DNA from: Nitratireductor arenosus
Lineage (GTDB): Bacteria; Pseudomonadota; Alphaproteobacteria; Rhizobiales; Rhizobiaceae
DNA length: 64,000 nt
NCBI RefSeq assembly: GCF_009742725.1
Contig: NZ_WPHG01000005.1
Coordinates: forward strand, 62,001-126,000
Direction: 5' to 3'
Positions 1-8,575 of the stretch are shown here, one piece after another. A program made the translations under genes and the position numbers. Under the pieces are notes generated by a model. It saw only the letters and a list, made by a program, of their open reading frames with translations. It made no database searches and was not told the origin of the DNA. Numbering within the stretch: position 1 is the stretch's first letter; every line of letters starts with the position of its first letter.

Positions 1-2204
1 AAGTTGATGCCGTTGGCCTCGAACGTGTCGCGCAGTTTCTGGTAGGCGTCGCGACGGATCACCCATTGCGCGCCGGGTTTGGCCATGAACTTGACGCCGA
101 CGACCATGTTGAACTCTTCCATGCGGCGCACGCCCTGGGATTTCAGCGGCTCGATCAGATAGTGGCCGTAATTCTCGTCGGCCTGGAGCTCGGCGCCGAC
201 CTTCTTGACCAGCTTCTTGACCAGTCTGAGGTCGGTGTCGAAGGGAACCCTGAACTCCAGCTTCATGATCACCCAATCGCGGCTGTAATTGGTCAGCGAT
301 TTCAGTTCGCCAAACGGAATCGTATGTACGGCGCCGCGGTGGTGGCGCACGCGCATCGAGCGCAACGACATCGATTCGACCGTGCCGCGCAGGTCGCCGA
401 TCTCGACATACTCGCCGACCCGGAAGGCATCGTCGATCAGGAAGAAGATGCCCGACACGATGTCGCGCACCAGCGATTGCGCGCCGAAGCCGATCGCGAC
501 GCCGAGAATGCCGGCCCCGGCGATCAGCGGCGCGATATTGACGCCGAGCGAGGATAGCGCCGTCAGGCCGACGAGCGCGATAAGGGCGACCAGAAGAATG
601 TTGCGCGTCAAAGGCAAGAGCGTGGCCATGCGTGCTTCGGGACCCGGCGGCTCGCCGGGCGGCGGGGCGACGTAGCCGGCCATGCGGCGGTCGATCGCGG
701 TCTTGGCCCAGCCCCAGACCAGATCGGCGATCAGCGCGGCGGCGGCGATGTCGATGGCGATTTTGACCAGACGCCCGGCGAAGCGCGGCGAGTCCGACAG
801 GGCGGCGATATTGGTGTTCCAGGCGGCAGCCAGCACCAGCAGCGCCATGCCTGCGAGGGCAAACCGGGCGATGCGGTGGATCAGCGGCCTGTAGATAACG
901 TAGCGTTCGTCTTCGGCCTGGGCCGGGTCGCGCGCGTCCGAGGGGTCGTCTGCGACCGTGCCGTCGGCGGGTTCTGCCTGCCTTGCGTCGTCGGACCCGG
1001 CGGCATCGGCCTGCTGCGCGACGGGTGCGTCTTCTCTTGCGCTCTGTTCGGCGCGGTCGACGAAATGGTCGGCCATTACCCGCATCAGCCGAGCCGCCGG
1101 CACGAACATGCCGAGCACGAGCACGGTCCACATCAACTCGTTCGCGTCGAACACCCACAACAGATAGGCGGTAAGGACAATGACGGTCATCACCGTCGGC
1201 TGGACACGCAGGCGGGCCGTTTCGAAACGCCGCGTGGTCCCTGCTTGCGGCGCGCGGTCGCGAGCGAGTCCGCGCGACAGCGTCCAAATCATGGCGATTA
1301 CCGCCGCCGTGGCGATGGCGCCGAGCACGACGGCGACGGCGAGCGCGGCATTGACGGCCTGCGGCGAGCCGGAGGGGCCCTGCGCCAGGAAGGCGAACGT
1401 GTCGGACAGCATCATCGCGCTGGCGTAGACGCCCGCCACAACGAGATGCCAGCGATGAACGCGCGCCGCCATCGGCGTTTCGAGCGGAACGAGCCGCAAT
1501 TGGGCGTTGCGCGGCGCGACGACAAAGCGCGACAGCATGGCAAGCGCCCGGATGCCGATCACCGTCAAAAGCACGCTGACGACGACCCGTTCCAGAAAGG
1601 TCGGCCAGGCAAAGCTCAGGAAGGCGCCGATGCTGCCGAGCGCGAACAGCAGCAGACCGCTCGCCTGAAGCAGCAGACGGGCCGCCGCGCCACGCAGGCG
1701 CTGGGCAAGGGTGAGCGGCGGGGTGTGTTCGATCCGCAGCAGAACCGGGTGGAAATATTGCCAGAACAGCCATTCCAGCCCGCCACCGATGAACAGGAAA
1801 ATGATGACATAGGTCAGGCTGCGCAGCGCCGCGCCGCGCTCGAGCTGCGCGCGCCAGGCCTCGGCGAGCACATCGGGAAGAAAGGGAAAATTGGACCAGG
1901 CCTCGCCCAGTTCGGCGATCCGCCGACGGGCCGCCTTCAGCCGGTCCTCGATCTCGGCGCGCAACGACCGGTTCGCCGTCTCCGGCTGCGGCAGATCGGC
2001 AAGGCGGTTCTTGAGCCATACGACGACGCGCGGGTCGCCGAGAATGCGCAGCAATTCCTGGACATCGTTGGCGGAGGGGTCTCCGACGGCCTCGTCTTGG
2101 GCCTGGGTCTGCGCGGCCGGCTGAGCGACCTGGCCCGCCGCCGGCGCCATGCAAGCGAACCACATCAGCAAGGCGGCGAGGGCACGAGCCGAGCGCATCA
2201 TCAT
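1..2204 (-). CDS. MscS-family mechanosensitive ion channel (C-terminus cut by window edge)
   Basis: Inner-membrane channel of the MscS superfamily, which opens under membrane tension to release solutes after hypo-osmotic shock. About 734 residues are visible. They start with a signal-like hydrophobic stretch, continue through a long soluble/hydrophobic N-terminal region with many membrane segments, and end in the MscS core: a Gly/Ala-rich pore helix (AGAGILGVAIGFGAQSL) followed by the beta-domain motifs VRDIVSGIFF and GTVESMSLR. The large N-terminal extension resembles the YbiO class rather than minimal MscS. The frame is open at position 1, so the end is missing. The first ATG (2204-2202) overlaps the TGA of the upstream gene (ATGA), so the two are probably translationally coupled. 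Two further in-frame ATGs follow directly. Confidence 0.9.
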   Translation of the reverse strand, partial: MMMRSARALAALLMWFACMAPAAGQVAQPAAQTQAQDEAVGDPSANDVQELLRILGDPRVVVWLKNRLADLPQPETANRSLRAEIEDRLKAARRRIAELGEAWSNFPFLPDVLAEAWRAQLERGAALRSLTYVIIFLFIGGGLEWLFWQYFHPVLLRIEHTPPLTLAQRLRGAAARLLLQASGLLLFALGSIGAFLSFAWPTFLERVVVSVLLTVIGIRALAMLSRFVVAPRNAQLRLVPLETPMAARVHRWHLVVAGVYASAMMLSDTFAFLAQGPSGSPQAVNAALAVAVVLGAIATAAVIAMIWTLSRGLARDRAPQAGTTRRFETARLRVQPTVMTVIVLTAYLLWVFDANELMWTVLVLGMFVPAARLMRVMADHFVDRAEQSAREDAPVAQQADAAGSDDARQAEPADGTVADDPSDARDPAQAEDERYVIYRPLIHRIARFALAGMALLVLAAAWNTNIAALSDSPRFAGRLVKIAIDIAAAALIADLVWGWAKTAIDRRMAGYVAPPPGEPPGPEARMATLLPLTRNILLVALIALVGLTALSSLGVNIAPLIAGAGILGVAIGFGAQSLVRDIVSGIFFLIDDAFRVGEYVEIGDLRGTVESMSLRSMRVRHHRGAVHTIPFGELKSLTNYSRDWVIMKLEFRVPFDTDLRLVKKLVKKVGAELQADENYGHYLIEPLKSQGVRRMEEFNMVVGVKFMAKPGAQWVIRRDAYQKLRDTFEANGIN

Positions 2205-3319
2205 GCCGTGCTCGGCTCGCCGTGGTGCGGTCCGTCCGCCGCCTCTGCGTCGTGGTCATGCATGTCGCGCGGCCGCAGGAACGGCGACAACACCCGCTCG
2301 ACCGTCATATCGCCGGCCGGAGGCTTAAGCTGGCAGGCAAGCCGGACGTCCGGCGGCGCGGCCAGCCTTGCAAGCGTTTTTTCCTCCGCCTCTGTGCGTT
2401 CGGGCAGTTTTTCCGTCGTGGCAAGCACGCGCACGCGACATGTTCCGCAACGCCCGCGACCGCGGCACAGATTGGCCATCGGCGTATGGTTCAACCGGGC
2501 GATTTCGAGCAGGTTCAGGCTGGTGGAGCCGGTCATGACCGGCCCGCCGGCAAGGGTGACGCGCGCGCGACCGTGGCTGCCGGCGACGCGGAACTGGCGG
2601 GCGGCGAAAACGGCGGCGAGCAGGATCAGATAGAGGATAAAGACGGTCCAGTTGATCCGCTTCAGCAGGGCCAGGATCTCGTCGAACGGAAGGGTCAGCA
2701 CCGGGGCCTCGAGCGGGGGTACGGCACCCGGAAACGCGGCGGGATTGTCAAAATAGGCGATTGCCTGGTTGCCCGCCTCCACGAAACCGAGCAGGCCCAG
2801 CACCGGAACGGCGACGGCGAGCGGATAGAGGAAACCGCCGATGCGCGGCCACCAGGGCTGGATGCGTGCCCAGGTATAGACGCCGACGCAGCCGTGAACC
2901 CACAGAAAGGCGAGAAGCAGGACCTGCCGCAGGCCTTCCTGGGGCTGGTCGATCCAGAAATAGGGGATCAGCAGGGCGAAGCTCGGCACGACGCCGAAGC
3001 GGGCGGCGACGACCGTGCCGACGACGTGCGGGGTCAGAAGCGGCACGATGGCGAGGCTCGCCAGAAGCTGGACGCTGTCGGACGGGGACAGGCGAAGCGT
3101 ATTGCGCTGATAGATCGCGACCAGGCCCAACACGGCATGCGCGATCATGGACGAAGCCAGGACGGTCGTGCCGAGCGGGTTCGTCCACAAACCCATGAGG
3201 ACCGGTCTGGCCCGGTCCATCAGGGCGATCGAATGCAGGCCGAGCGCCACGTTGAGGAGATGGATCGTCACAAAGACGAACAAGACCAGGCCGGAAATGA
3301 TCCTGATGCGGCGTGCCAT
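2201..3319 (-). CDS. Multi-spanning membrane protein with C-terminal [2Fe-2S] ferredoxin domain
   Basis: The N-terminal ~240 residues are a series of hydrophobic helices. They are followed by a plant-type ferredoxin domain with CRGRGRCGTC (C-x5-C-x2-C) and a fourth Cys in RLACQ. From memory, this arrangement is the N-terminal sensor half of class III adenylate/guanylate cyclases with a membrane-ferredoxin module. Here the protein stops shortly after the ferredoxin and a His/Asp-rich tail, and no cyclase domain follows. The start is placed at ATG 3319 because GAGGGGG lies about 6 nt upstream; an upstream in-frame ATG at 3349 lacks such a site. The stop overlaps the MscS start. A role as redox-sensing partner of the channel is inference; electron transfer is also possible. 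Confidence 0.7.
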   Translation of the reverse strand: MARRIRIISGLVLFVFVTIHLLNVALGLHSIALMDRARPVLMGLWTNPLGTTVLASSMIAHAVLGLVAIYQRNTLRLSPSDSVQLLASLAIVPLLTPHVVGTVVAARFGVVPSFALLIPYFWIDQPQEGLRQVLLLAFLWVHGCVGVYTWARIQPWWPRIGGFLYPLAVAVPVLGLLGFVEAGNQAIAYFDNPAAFPGAVPPLEAPVLTLPFDEILALLKRINWTVFILYLILLAAVFAARQFRVAGSHGRARVTLAGGPVMTGSTSLNLLEIARLNHTPMANLCRGRGRCGTCRVRVLATTEKLPERTEAEEKTLARLAAPPDVRLACQLKPPAGDMTVERVLSPFLRPRDMHDHDAEAADGPHHGEPSTA

Positions 3320-3396
3320 CGTTCCCCCTCGCGTCCGCGCGGCGTTCACCTTGCCGCAAATAACGGCAGCATAGCAACAGGCGCGGGCAATGGACG

Positions 3397-3438
3397 CGAC
3401 GGACCTATCCTGCCCGCAGGGACAGGATAGGTCCGTCG
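3397..3438 (-). terminator. 16-bp perfect stem-loop downstream of isochorismate synthase
   Basis: Positions 3397-3412 are exactly complementary to 3423-3438, with a 10-nt loop that can itself add CCC/GGG pairs. It lies 10 bp past the stop of the minus-strand isochorismate synthase and about 80 bp before the next minus-strand gene. No T-tract follows, so it may be a non-canonical terminator or an mRNA-stabilising hairpin. Confidence 0.6.
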
Positions 3439-3448
3439 ACGCGAGGGA

Positions 3449-4621
3449 TCAGAAAATCGAACCGACCGTCTTGGTTTTCTGCACCGTCTCTTCCCATTCC
3501 ACTTCGGGTCTGGAATCGCCGACAATGCCGCCGCCGACATAGAGGTAGGCGGTATCGCCGATGATCTGGGCGGTACGCAGATTGACGTAGAGATCGGTCG
3601 CGCCGTCCAGGCCGACGGGGCCGAGAAAGCCGGTATAATAACCGCGCTCGTACCCCTCGTTTTCGAGCAAGAAGCTATGGGCCGGCTCTTTGGGCATGCC
3701 GAGCACGGCCGAGGTCGGGTGCAGTTTCCGCAACAGCGTATCGAGGGCCGCGCGCGGATTGCGGGCAATGTCGGCCTCGAACTCTGAGCGCAGATGGACG
3801 AGATTGGCGGCACGCACGGTCCGGGGTCCGCGCTCGTCGAATTCGTGGATGCCGCCGGCCTCGAAGGCGCGGCGGATATAGCTGCCCACCAGCGCCTGTT
3901 CCTCGATGATCTTGTCCGGCCAGCAGACATCGCCGGCGGCGGTGTCCTCCTTGGCCCATTGCGTGCCGGCGAGCGCCACCGTGCTGACGCGGTTGTTACG
4001 GACCGAAAGCAGGGATTCGGGCGTGCCGACCAGCCAGGCGCCTTCACCGGGCAGGTGAACCAGCGCCACGAACGCCTCAGGCAGCTTGGCGGCGAGCGCT
4101 TCCAGAAGGGCGAGCAGGTCGTGGTCGGCGGCAAGCGGGCGCGCTTCGGCGCGCGAGGTCACGACCTTGCGGAAGGCGCCGTCGCCGATCGCCGCGGTCG
4201 CGCGGGCGACGAGATCGCGATAGGCGGCCTCTCCGGTCTGCTGCGGGCGTTCGGCGCCGGCGCCGGCCCGGAGCAAGGGTTGCGCGGCCGCGCTTTCGGC
4301 CGCAGCCCGGGCGATCCTGTCCTGCGCGTCGTCGAGAGGCTCCGACGCATAGGTCTCGCCGCTCCGGTAGCGCAACGCAGAGCCTTGCACGACGATGTCG
4401 GCGACGATGGCATCGCTGATATTGGCGTCCGGGCTGTCGAACCGGTTGAGGGCAAAGAAGGGCTGGGCGGTGCCGGCCCCGAAGACCGCGCGCCTGGCCG
4501 TGGCGCCGCAGGATATCACCGCCTCGAAATCTGTGCCGCCGGGGCGGCGCCATACGGCGAAGGGCATGGAATATGCGGCCGCCGCGCGCAGCGCGGCACC
4601 GATATTACCGGGCAATCTCAT
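3449..4621 (-). CDS. Isochorismate synthase (MenF/EntC/DhbC family)
   Basis: Converts chorismate to isochorismate, the first step towards menaquinone, salicylate or 2,3-dihydroxybenzoate siderophores. The chorismate-binding fold fills the C-terminal ~270 residues. Recognisable motifs are FRKVVTSRAE (catalytic Lys of the family), GTPESLL (acidic catalytic residue), ALAGT, KLHPTSAVLGMPK (isochorismate-synthase type), GYYTGFLGPV and GGGIVGDSRPEVEWEET. About 390 residues fits EntC/DhbC length. ATG 4621 is preferred over an upstream GTG (4633) because GGAG lies 6 nt before it. No menaquinone or siderophore gene lies in the window, so the product's fate is unknown. A hairpin follows the gene. Confidence 0.85.
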   Translation of the reverse strand: MRLPGNIGAALRAAAAYSMPFAVWRRPGGTDFEAVISCGATARRAVFGAGTAQPFFALNRFDSPDANISDAIVADIVVQGSALRYRSGETYASEPLDDAQDRIARAAAESAAAQPLLRAGAGAERPQQTGEAAYRDLVARATAAIGDGAFRKVVTSRAEARPLAADHDLLALLEALAAKLPEAFVALVHLPGEGAWLVGTPESLLSVRNNRVSTVALAGTQWAKEDTAAGDVCWPDKIIEEQALVGSYIRRAFEAGGIHEFDERGPRTVRAANLVHLRSEFEADIARNPRAALDTLLRKLHPTSAVLGMPKEPAHSFLLENEGYERGYYTGFLGPVGLDGATDLYVNLRTAQIIGDTAYLYVGGGIVGDSRPEVEWEETVQKTKTVGSIF

Positions 4622-4720
4622 GTCACACTCCACAATCGTCGCGCCGCCACCGGGGCGGACAGCGCGCCGATTGATGATCGGCTTCGGCCGGAGTGACCAG
4701 AAAGAATTGCGGTCGATTTC

Positions 4721-4772
4721 ATAGCAAAAAGCTATGGCTTGCGAACCGGCGGCCGGCGCACGGGCCGGTTCG
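4721..4772 (-). terminator. Tandem stem-loops downstream of the LysR gene
   Basis: Reading on the minus strand, a 9-bp perfect stem (4764-4772 with 4742-4750) lies 9 bp past the LysR stop. It is followed by a short ATAGC/GCTAT hairpin whose loop is five Ts (4721-4735). The position and T-run fit a transcription terminator for the LysR gene. Confidence 0.55.
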
Positions 4773-4780
4773 GGGCGGGA

Positions 4781-5677
4781 TCAGAGCAGGTCGAGTTCGC
4801 GCGCGGCGCGAATCAGGCAGGTGCGCATCATATTGAGCACGCGCGGCGAGCCATGGTCCTTGTGATGATGCAACAAAACCGGCAGGCGCGGCGTGCCGGC
4901 GAGCGGAACGACCTTTATGTCGGTCTGGCGCACACCCTTGCTGGTCAACTCGTCGACGACCGCGATGCCGAAGCCCTCATAGATCAGATTGATCGCGCTT
5001 TCGGCGAAACGGGTCTCGATGGCGATGTTGGGCTGGACGGCCAGCGTCTCGAACGTGTCCCTGAGCATCTTGCCGTGCGGCGTGTTTGGATGAAAGAAGA
5101 TCAACGGCTCGGACGCGATGTCGGCCAGCGACAGGGAGGCGTGTTGCGACAGCGGGTGGTCAATCGGAACCAGGCAGACCAGCGCGATCTCGGCGATTTG
5201 CTGCGAAACCAGGAAGGCGTCCTTGACCGGGAAGATCGTGACCGCGCAATCGCCTTCGGCCAACAGGAGATAATCCTTGATCTGCTTGAGCGACAGCGTG
5301 TCCATGCGCAGGCTGACGCCCGGATTGGCCTCGGCCAGGAAGCGCAGCGCGCGCGGGGCCAGAGCCTGGGAAACGCTCGGCGAGACGCCGAGGCGGAACT
5401 TGACGTGACGCCCGCCCGCGATCTCCTTCACCGTCAGCGACAATTGCTCCATGCTGACGATTGAGGGCTGGACGACCTCGAAAATCTGCTGGGCGACGCG
5501 GGTCGGGGTGAGCCGGCCGCCGCCGCGCTCGAACAACTCCACGCCCAGCACATCCTCCAGCCGCTTGATCGTGTTGGTCACGGTCGGCTGGGCGATGCTC
5601 ATCTGCTGCGCGGCGGCGCTGATCGAGCCGCATACCATGACGGAGCGGAATATTTCGAGCTGGCGGAATGAAAGCAT
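4781..5677 (-). CDS. LysR-family transcriptional regulator
   Basis: The N-terminal winged helix-turn-helix (about residues 3-62, with RQLEIFRSV, SAAAQQMSIAQPTVTNTI and LGVELFERGGGRLTPT) is followed by a periplasmic-binding-protein-like effector domain. At 298 residues it is a normal family length. It is transcribed away from the aroE-like gene, with about 120 bp between the two starts, the usual layout for a LysR protein controlling its divergent neighbour. The adjacent ABC importer may belong to the same regulon. By eye the effector domain resembles OccR/NocR-type regulators; the inducer is not predictable. Confidence 0.9.
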   Translation of the reverse strand: MLSFRQLEIFRSVMVCGSISAAAQQMSIAQPTVTNTIKRLEDVLGVELFERGGGRLTPTRVAQQIFEVVQPSIVSMEQLSLTVKEIAGGRHVKFRLGVSPSVSQALAPRALRFLAEANPGVSLRMDTLSLKQIKDYLLLAEGDCAVTIFPVKDAFLVSQQIAEIALVCLVPIDHPLSQHASLSLADIASEPLIFFHPNTPHGKMLRDTFETLAVQPNIAIETRFAESAINLIYEGFGIAVVDELTSKGVRQTDIKVVPLAGTPRLPVLLHHHKDHGSPRVLNMMRTCLIRAARELDLL

Positions 5678-5798
5678 TGGGCCATTATAGGGGTGGGCTG
5701 GTACTATTCCAACGGGCTATGGCGGACACGCAATCGCTTTGTTGCGCCGGGTTCAACGCGCGGCCAGAAGGGGCATTAAAGCCACCGAGGGGCAGGTG

Positions 5799-6626
5799 AT
5801 GGCCAAGCCAGAGATGTTCGCGCCGGGAGCCGGGGCGCTGCTGACGATGATGATCGGCTCGCCGATCGCCCATGCGCATCTGCCGGCGGTGTTCAACCGC
5901 CGCTTCCTGCGGGCCCGCCTCGACGCGCTGATGGCGCCGGTCGATCTCGCCGCCGAAGCGCTGCCGGCTTTCTTCCTGTCGATGAGGGGCTGGGCGAACT
6001 GCCGCGGCGCGGTTGTGACGGCGCCGCACAAGCAGGCCTGCCTGACGCATGTCGACCGCGCGAGCCTGGAAGCGGGGCTGCTCGGCGCCGTCAATGTGGT
6101 GACGCGACACGATGACGGAACGCTGGAAGGCGACAATGTCGACGGCGCCGGATTTCTGCGCGCGGCACGGGCAGGCGGATTCGATCCGGACGGGGCAAGC
6201 GCGCTCGTTTTCGGCTGCGGCGGGGCCGGGTCCGCGATCGCGCTCGCCCTCGCCCGTGCCGGCCTCGATCGGGTGAGGCTGGTCGATACCGACACGGCGC
6301 GGGCTGCCGCGCTCGCCCGTTTGATCGAGGCCAATAGCGCCACGCGCGCCGAGACCGGGCCGCCCGACATGCTCGCGCCCTATAATCTGGTCGTGAATGC
6401 GACGGCGATCGGTTATGATGGACAACAAACCGTGTTCCCGCTCGACACCGTCGCCGCGGGAAGCCTGGTCGCGGATGTCTTGGCGCGGCCGGAAAAAACT
6501 GCCTGGCTGCGCGAGGCGGAGGGGCGAGGGTGTACGATCCAGGACGGGGCCGCGATGGCGGAGGCCCAGTTCGGCCTGATCGCCCGCCGTTTCGGTCTGT
6601 TTGGCGACAAGGAAGAGCCTGTATAG
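5799..6626 (+). CDS. Shikimate/quinate 5-dehydrogenase-like protein
   Basis: NAD(P)-dependent dehydrogenase of the AroE/YdiB/QuiB fold, about 275 residues. The substrate half carries GSPIAHAHLP and VTAPHKQAC (catalytic Lys). The DNVDGAGF motif stands where AroE has DNTDGxGF, and the Rossmann half has VFGCGGAGSAIA. The start is set at ATG 5799 because GAGGGGCAGG lies just upstream; an upstream ATG at 5739 has no comparable site. The departures from AroE consensus and the company of a LysR regulator and an ABC importer suggest a catabolic paralogue (quinate-, shikimate- or aminoshikimate-like substrate) rather than the housekeeping enzyme. The substrate is inference. Confidence 0.8.
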   Translation: MAKPEMFAPGAGALLTMMIGSPIAHAHLPAVFNRRFLRARLDALMAPVDLAAEALPAFFLSMRGWANCRGAVVTAPHKQACLTHVDRASLEAGLLGAVNVVTRHDDGTLEGDNVDGAGFLRAARAGGFDPDGASALVFGCGGAGSAIALALARAGLDRVRLVDTDTARAAALARLIEANSATRAETGPPDMLAPYNLVVNATAIGYDGQQTVFPLDTVAAGSLVADVLARPEKTAWLREAEGRGCTIQDGAAMAEAQFGLIARRFGLFGDKEEPV

Positions 6627-6735
6627 CTTGAGGCTATCGCAAGGCCATCGATCTTGTCTTTCCAACGGGGTTCGATTGCAACAGTCATGCCGCAGTGAAA
6701 TTGCCGATCTCGTTGAAACGTTAAGGGAGGTATCC

Positions 6736-7770
6736 ATGACCCAAGAGAAAACATCCGGCTTCTGGCGACGCTTTACGCTGGCCGCCGTTCTGGCGACCGC
6801 CACCGTCGGCGCCGTCTCCTCGATCGCCTCGGCGGCCGACAAGGTGGTGATCGGCGCGTTGCGGTTCACCTCGCACGCCGCCGGGTTCATCGCGTATGAG
6901 AAGGGTTATTTCAAGGACGAGGGTATTGACGCCGAGTTCTCCTTCTTCCAGGCGGCGCAGCCGATCGCCGTGGCAACCGCGTCGGGCGACGTCGATTTCG
7001 GCATCGCCGGCGTGACCGGCGGGTTCATGAATCTCGCCGACAAGGGTGCCGTGCGCCTGGTCGCGGGCGTGTTGCATGAAAAGAAGGGCGTCGACGGCAT
7101 GATGATCCTGGCGTCCAACCAGGCCTATGAGGCCGGGCTCGATGCGGTCGACAAGCTGCCCGGCCATTCGCTGGCCATGACCCAGGTCGGATCGACCTTC
7201 CATTATATGACTGCCCGCATCGCGGAGAAGGTCGGCTTTTCGCTCGACGAGATGAAGCTGGTGCCGCTGCAGAAGGTCGGCTCGATGATCGGCGCTCTCA
7301 AGAGCGGCCAGGTCGACAGCATGATCATGGTGCCGCACATCGCCAAGGGCATCGTGGGGGCGGGTGACGCCAAGCAGCTCGGCTGGCTCTACGACTACGC
7401 GGAGTACCAGATTTCGGGCCTGTTCACCTCGACCAAGAACATCGAGGAACGCCGGGAGATGGTCGAGCGGTTCGTGCGCGCCTACGCCAAGGGCATCGCC
7501 GACTTCAATCGCGTGATGCTGGCCGCCGATGCCGATCCGGCCGAGCGCGACGAAATGGTCAAGATCATCCACAAATATGTCTACAACGAGCGCCCTTACG
7601 AGGACGCCGCGCCGCTGATCATCTCCGGCGCGATGAATCTCAACGATGCCGGCGCGCTCGACATCACCGATGTCGAGAAGCAGATGAAGTGGTTCCAGGA
7701 CGCCGGTCTCGTGCCGACCAGCCTGACGCTCGACAAGCTGGCCGACACCTCGTTCGTCGAAACCTACTGA
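6736..7770 (+). CDS. ABC transporter substrate-binding protein, NMT1/SsuA type
   Basis: Periplasmic binding protein of the NMT1/THI5/SsuA fold. An N-terminal Sec signal (FWRRFTLAAVLATATVG, cleavage near ASA-AD) leads into VVIGALRFTSHAAGFIAYEK, the typical first strand and ligand loop of this family. Start ATG 6736 follows GGGAGG by 6 nt. The matching ATPase and permease follow at once, so the three genes form a complete importer. Ligands in this family range from sulfonates and thiamine precursors to aromatic acids. The neighbouring AroE-like and FAD enzymes favour an organic acid; this is inference. Confidence 0.88.
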   Translation: MTQEKTSGFWRRFTLAAVLATATVGAVSSIASAADKVVIGALRFTSHAAGFIAYEKGYFKDEGIDAEFSFFQAAQPIAVATASGDVDFGIAGVTGGFMNLADKGAVRLVAGVLHEKKGVDGMMILASNQAYEAGLDAVDKLPGHSLAMTQVGSTFHYMTARIAEKVGFSLDEMKLVPLQKVGSMIGALKSGQVDSMIMVPHIAKGIVGAGDAKQLGWLYDYAEYQISGLFTSTKNIEERREMVERFVRAYAKGIADFNRVMLAADADPAERDEMVKIIHKYVYNERPYEDAAPLIISGAMNLNDAGALDITDVEKQMKWFQDAGLVPTSLTLDKLADTSFVETY

Positions 7771-7801
7771 CGGGCTGGCCGCGGGAAAAGGGCTGACTGC
7801 C

Positions 7802-8569
7802 GTGGATCTGGAAATCAGAAACCTGTCGCATCACTACGACAAGCTTGAGGTCCTGCGGGACATCAACATCACCATTCCGAGCGGACAGGTGGTGTGCGTG
7901 GTGGGGCCGTCGGGCTGCGGCAAGTCCACCCTCATCCGGCTGATCGGCGGGCTCGAACAGCCCGCCGAGGGCGAGATCAATCAGATCGGCGAGCCGCCGC
8001 AGGGCTCGCTCAATCCGTTGACCTACATCTTCCAGGATTTCGCGCTGCTGCCGTGGCGTACCGTCGAGGGCAACATCTCGCTGGTGCTGGAAGGCCATCC
8101 GATCAGCCGGGAGGAGGTGGCGTCGCGGATCGCCAACGTGCTCGATCGCACCCGGCTATCCGACTTCGCCCATGTCTACCCCAAGCAGCTCTCGGGCGGC
8201 ATGAAGCAGCGGGTGGCGATCGCGCGGGCGCTGGCGGTCAATCCGGCGGTGTTGTTGATGGACGAGCCGCTTTCGGCGCTCGACAGCCAGACGCGCGAAT
8301 TGTTGATGGACGACCTGGTGTCGTTGTGGGAACGCGAGAGATTCACCGCGTGCTACATCACCCACAACCTCAACGAGGCCGTGCGCCTTGGCCATCGCGT
8401 CGTTGTCCTGTCGCGGCGGCCGGGTGAAATCCGCGAGACCGTCGATATCGACATCCCGTTGTCCGAACGCAAGGTCGACAGCCCGGAACTTGCCAGGACG
8501 CAGACCAAGCTTTGGGAAATGATGCGCGAGGAGGCGCTGACGGCGGACCGACAACTCGCCGATGCGTGA
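7802..8569 (+). CDS. ABC transporter ATP-binding protein (SsuB/TauB type)
   Basis: Cytoplasmic ATPase energising the importer. Walker A is GPSGCGKST, the Q-loop is FQDFALLPWRT, the signature is LSGGMKQR, Walker B is VLLMDEP and the switch His is in ITHN. The 255-residue length and the pattern around LLPWRTVEGN are typical of nitrate/sulfonate/taurine-type systems. The start is GTG 7802; no in-frame ATG fits the N-terminal strand LEIRNLSHHY. It lies 31 bp after the binding-protein gene and 6 bp before the permease, in one operon. Confidence 0.92.
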   Translation: MDLEIRNLSHHYDKLEVLRDINITIPSGQVVCVVGPSGCGKSTLIRLIGGLEQPAEGEINQIGEPPQGSLNPLTYIFQDFALLPWRTVEGNISLVLEGHPISREEVASRIANVLDRTRLSDFAHVYPKQLSGGMKQRVAIARALAVNPAVLLMDEPLSALDSQTRELLMDDLVSLWERERFTACYITHNLNEAVRLGHRVVVLSRRPGEIRETVDIDIPLSERKVDSPELARTQTKLWEMMREEALTADRQLADA

Positions 8570-8575
8570 CCGATC

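Noticed and set aside
876-2633. Long plus-strand open frame of 585 codons
   Set aside because: It is antisense to the MscS-type and membrane-ferredoxin genes and its translation is low-complexity Arg/His/Gln/Ala-rich, typical of the reverse frame of high-GC coding DNA.
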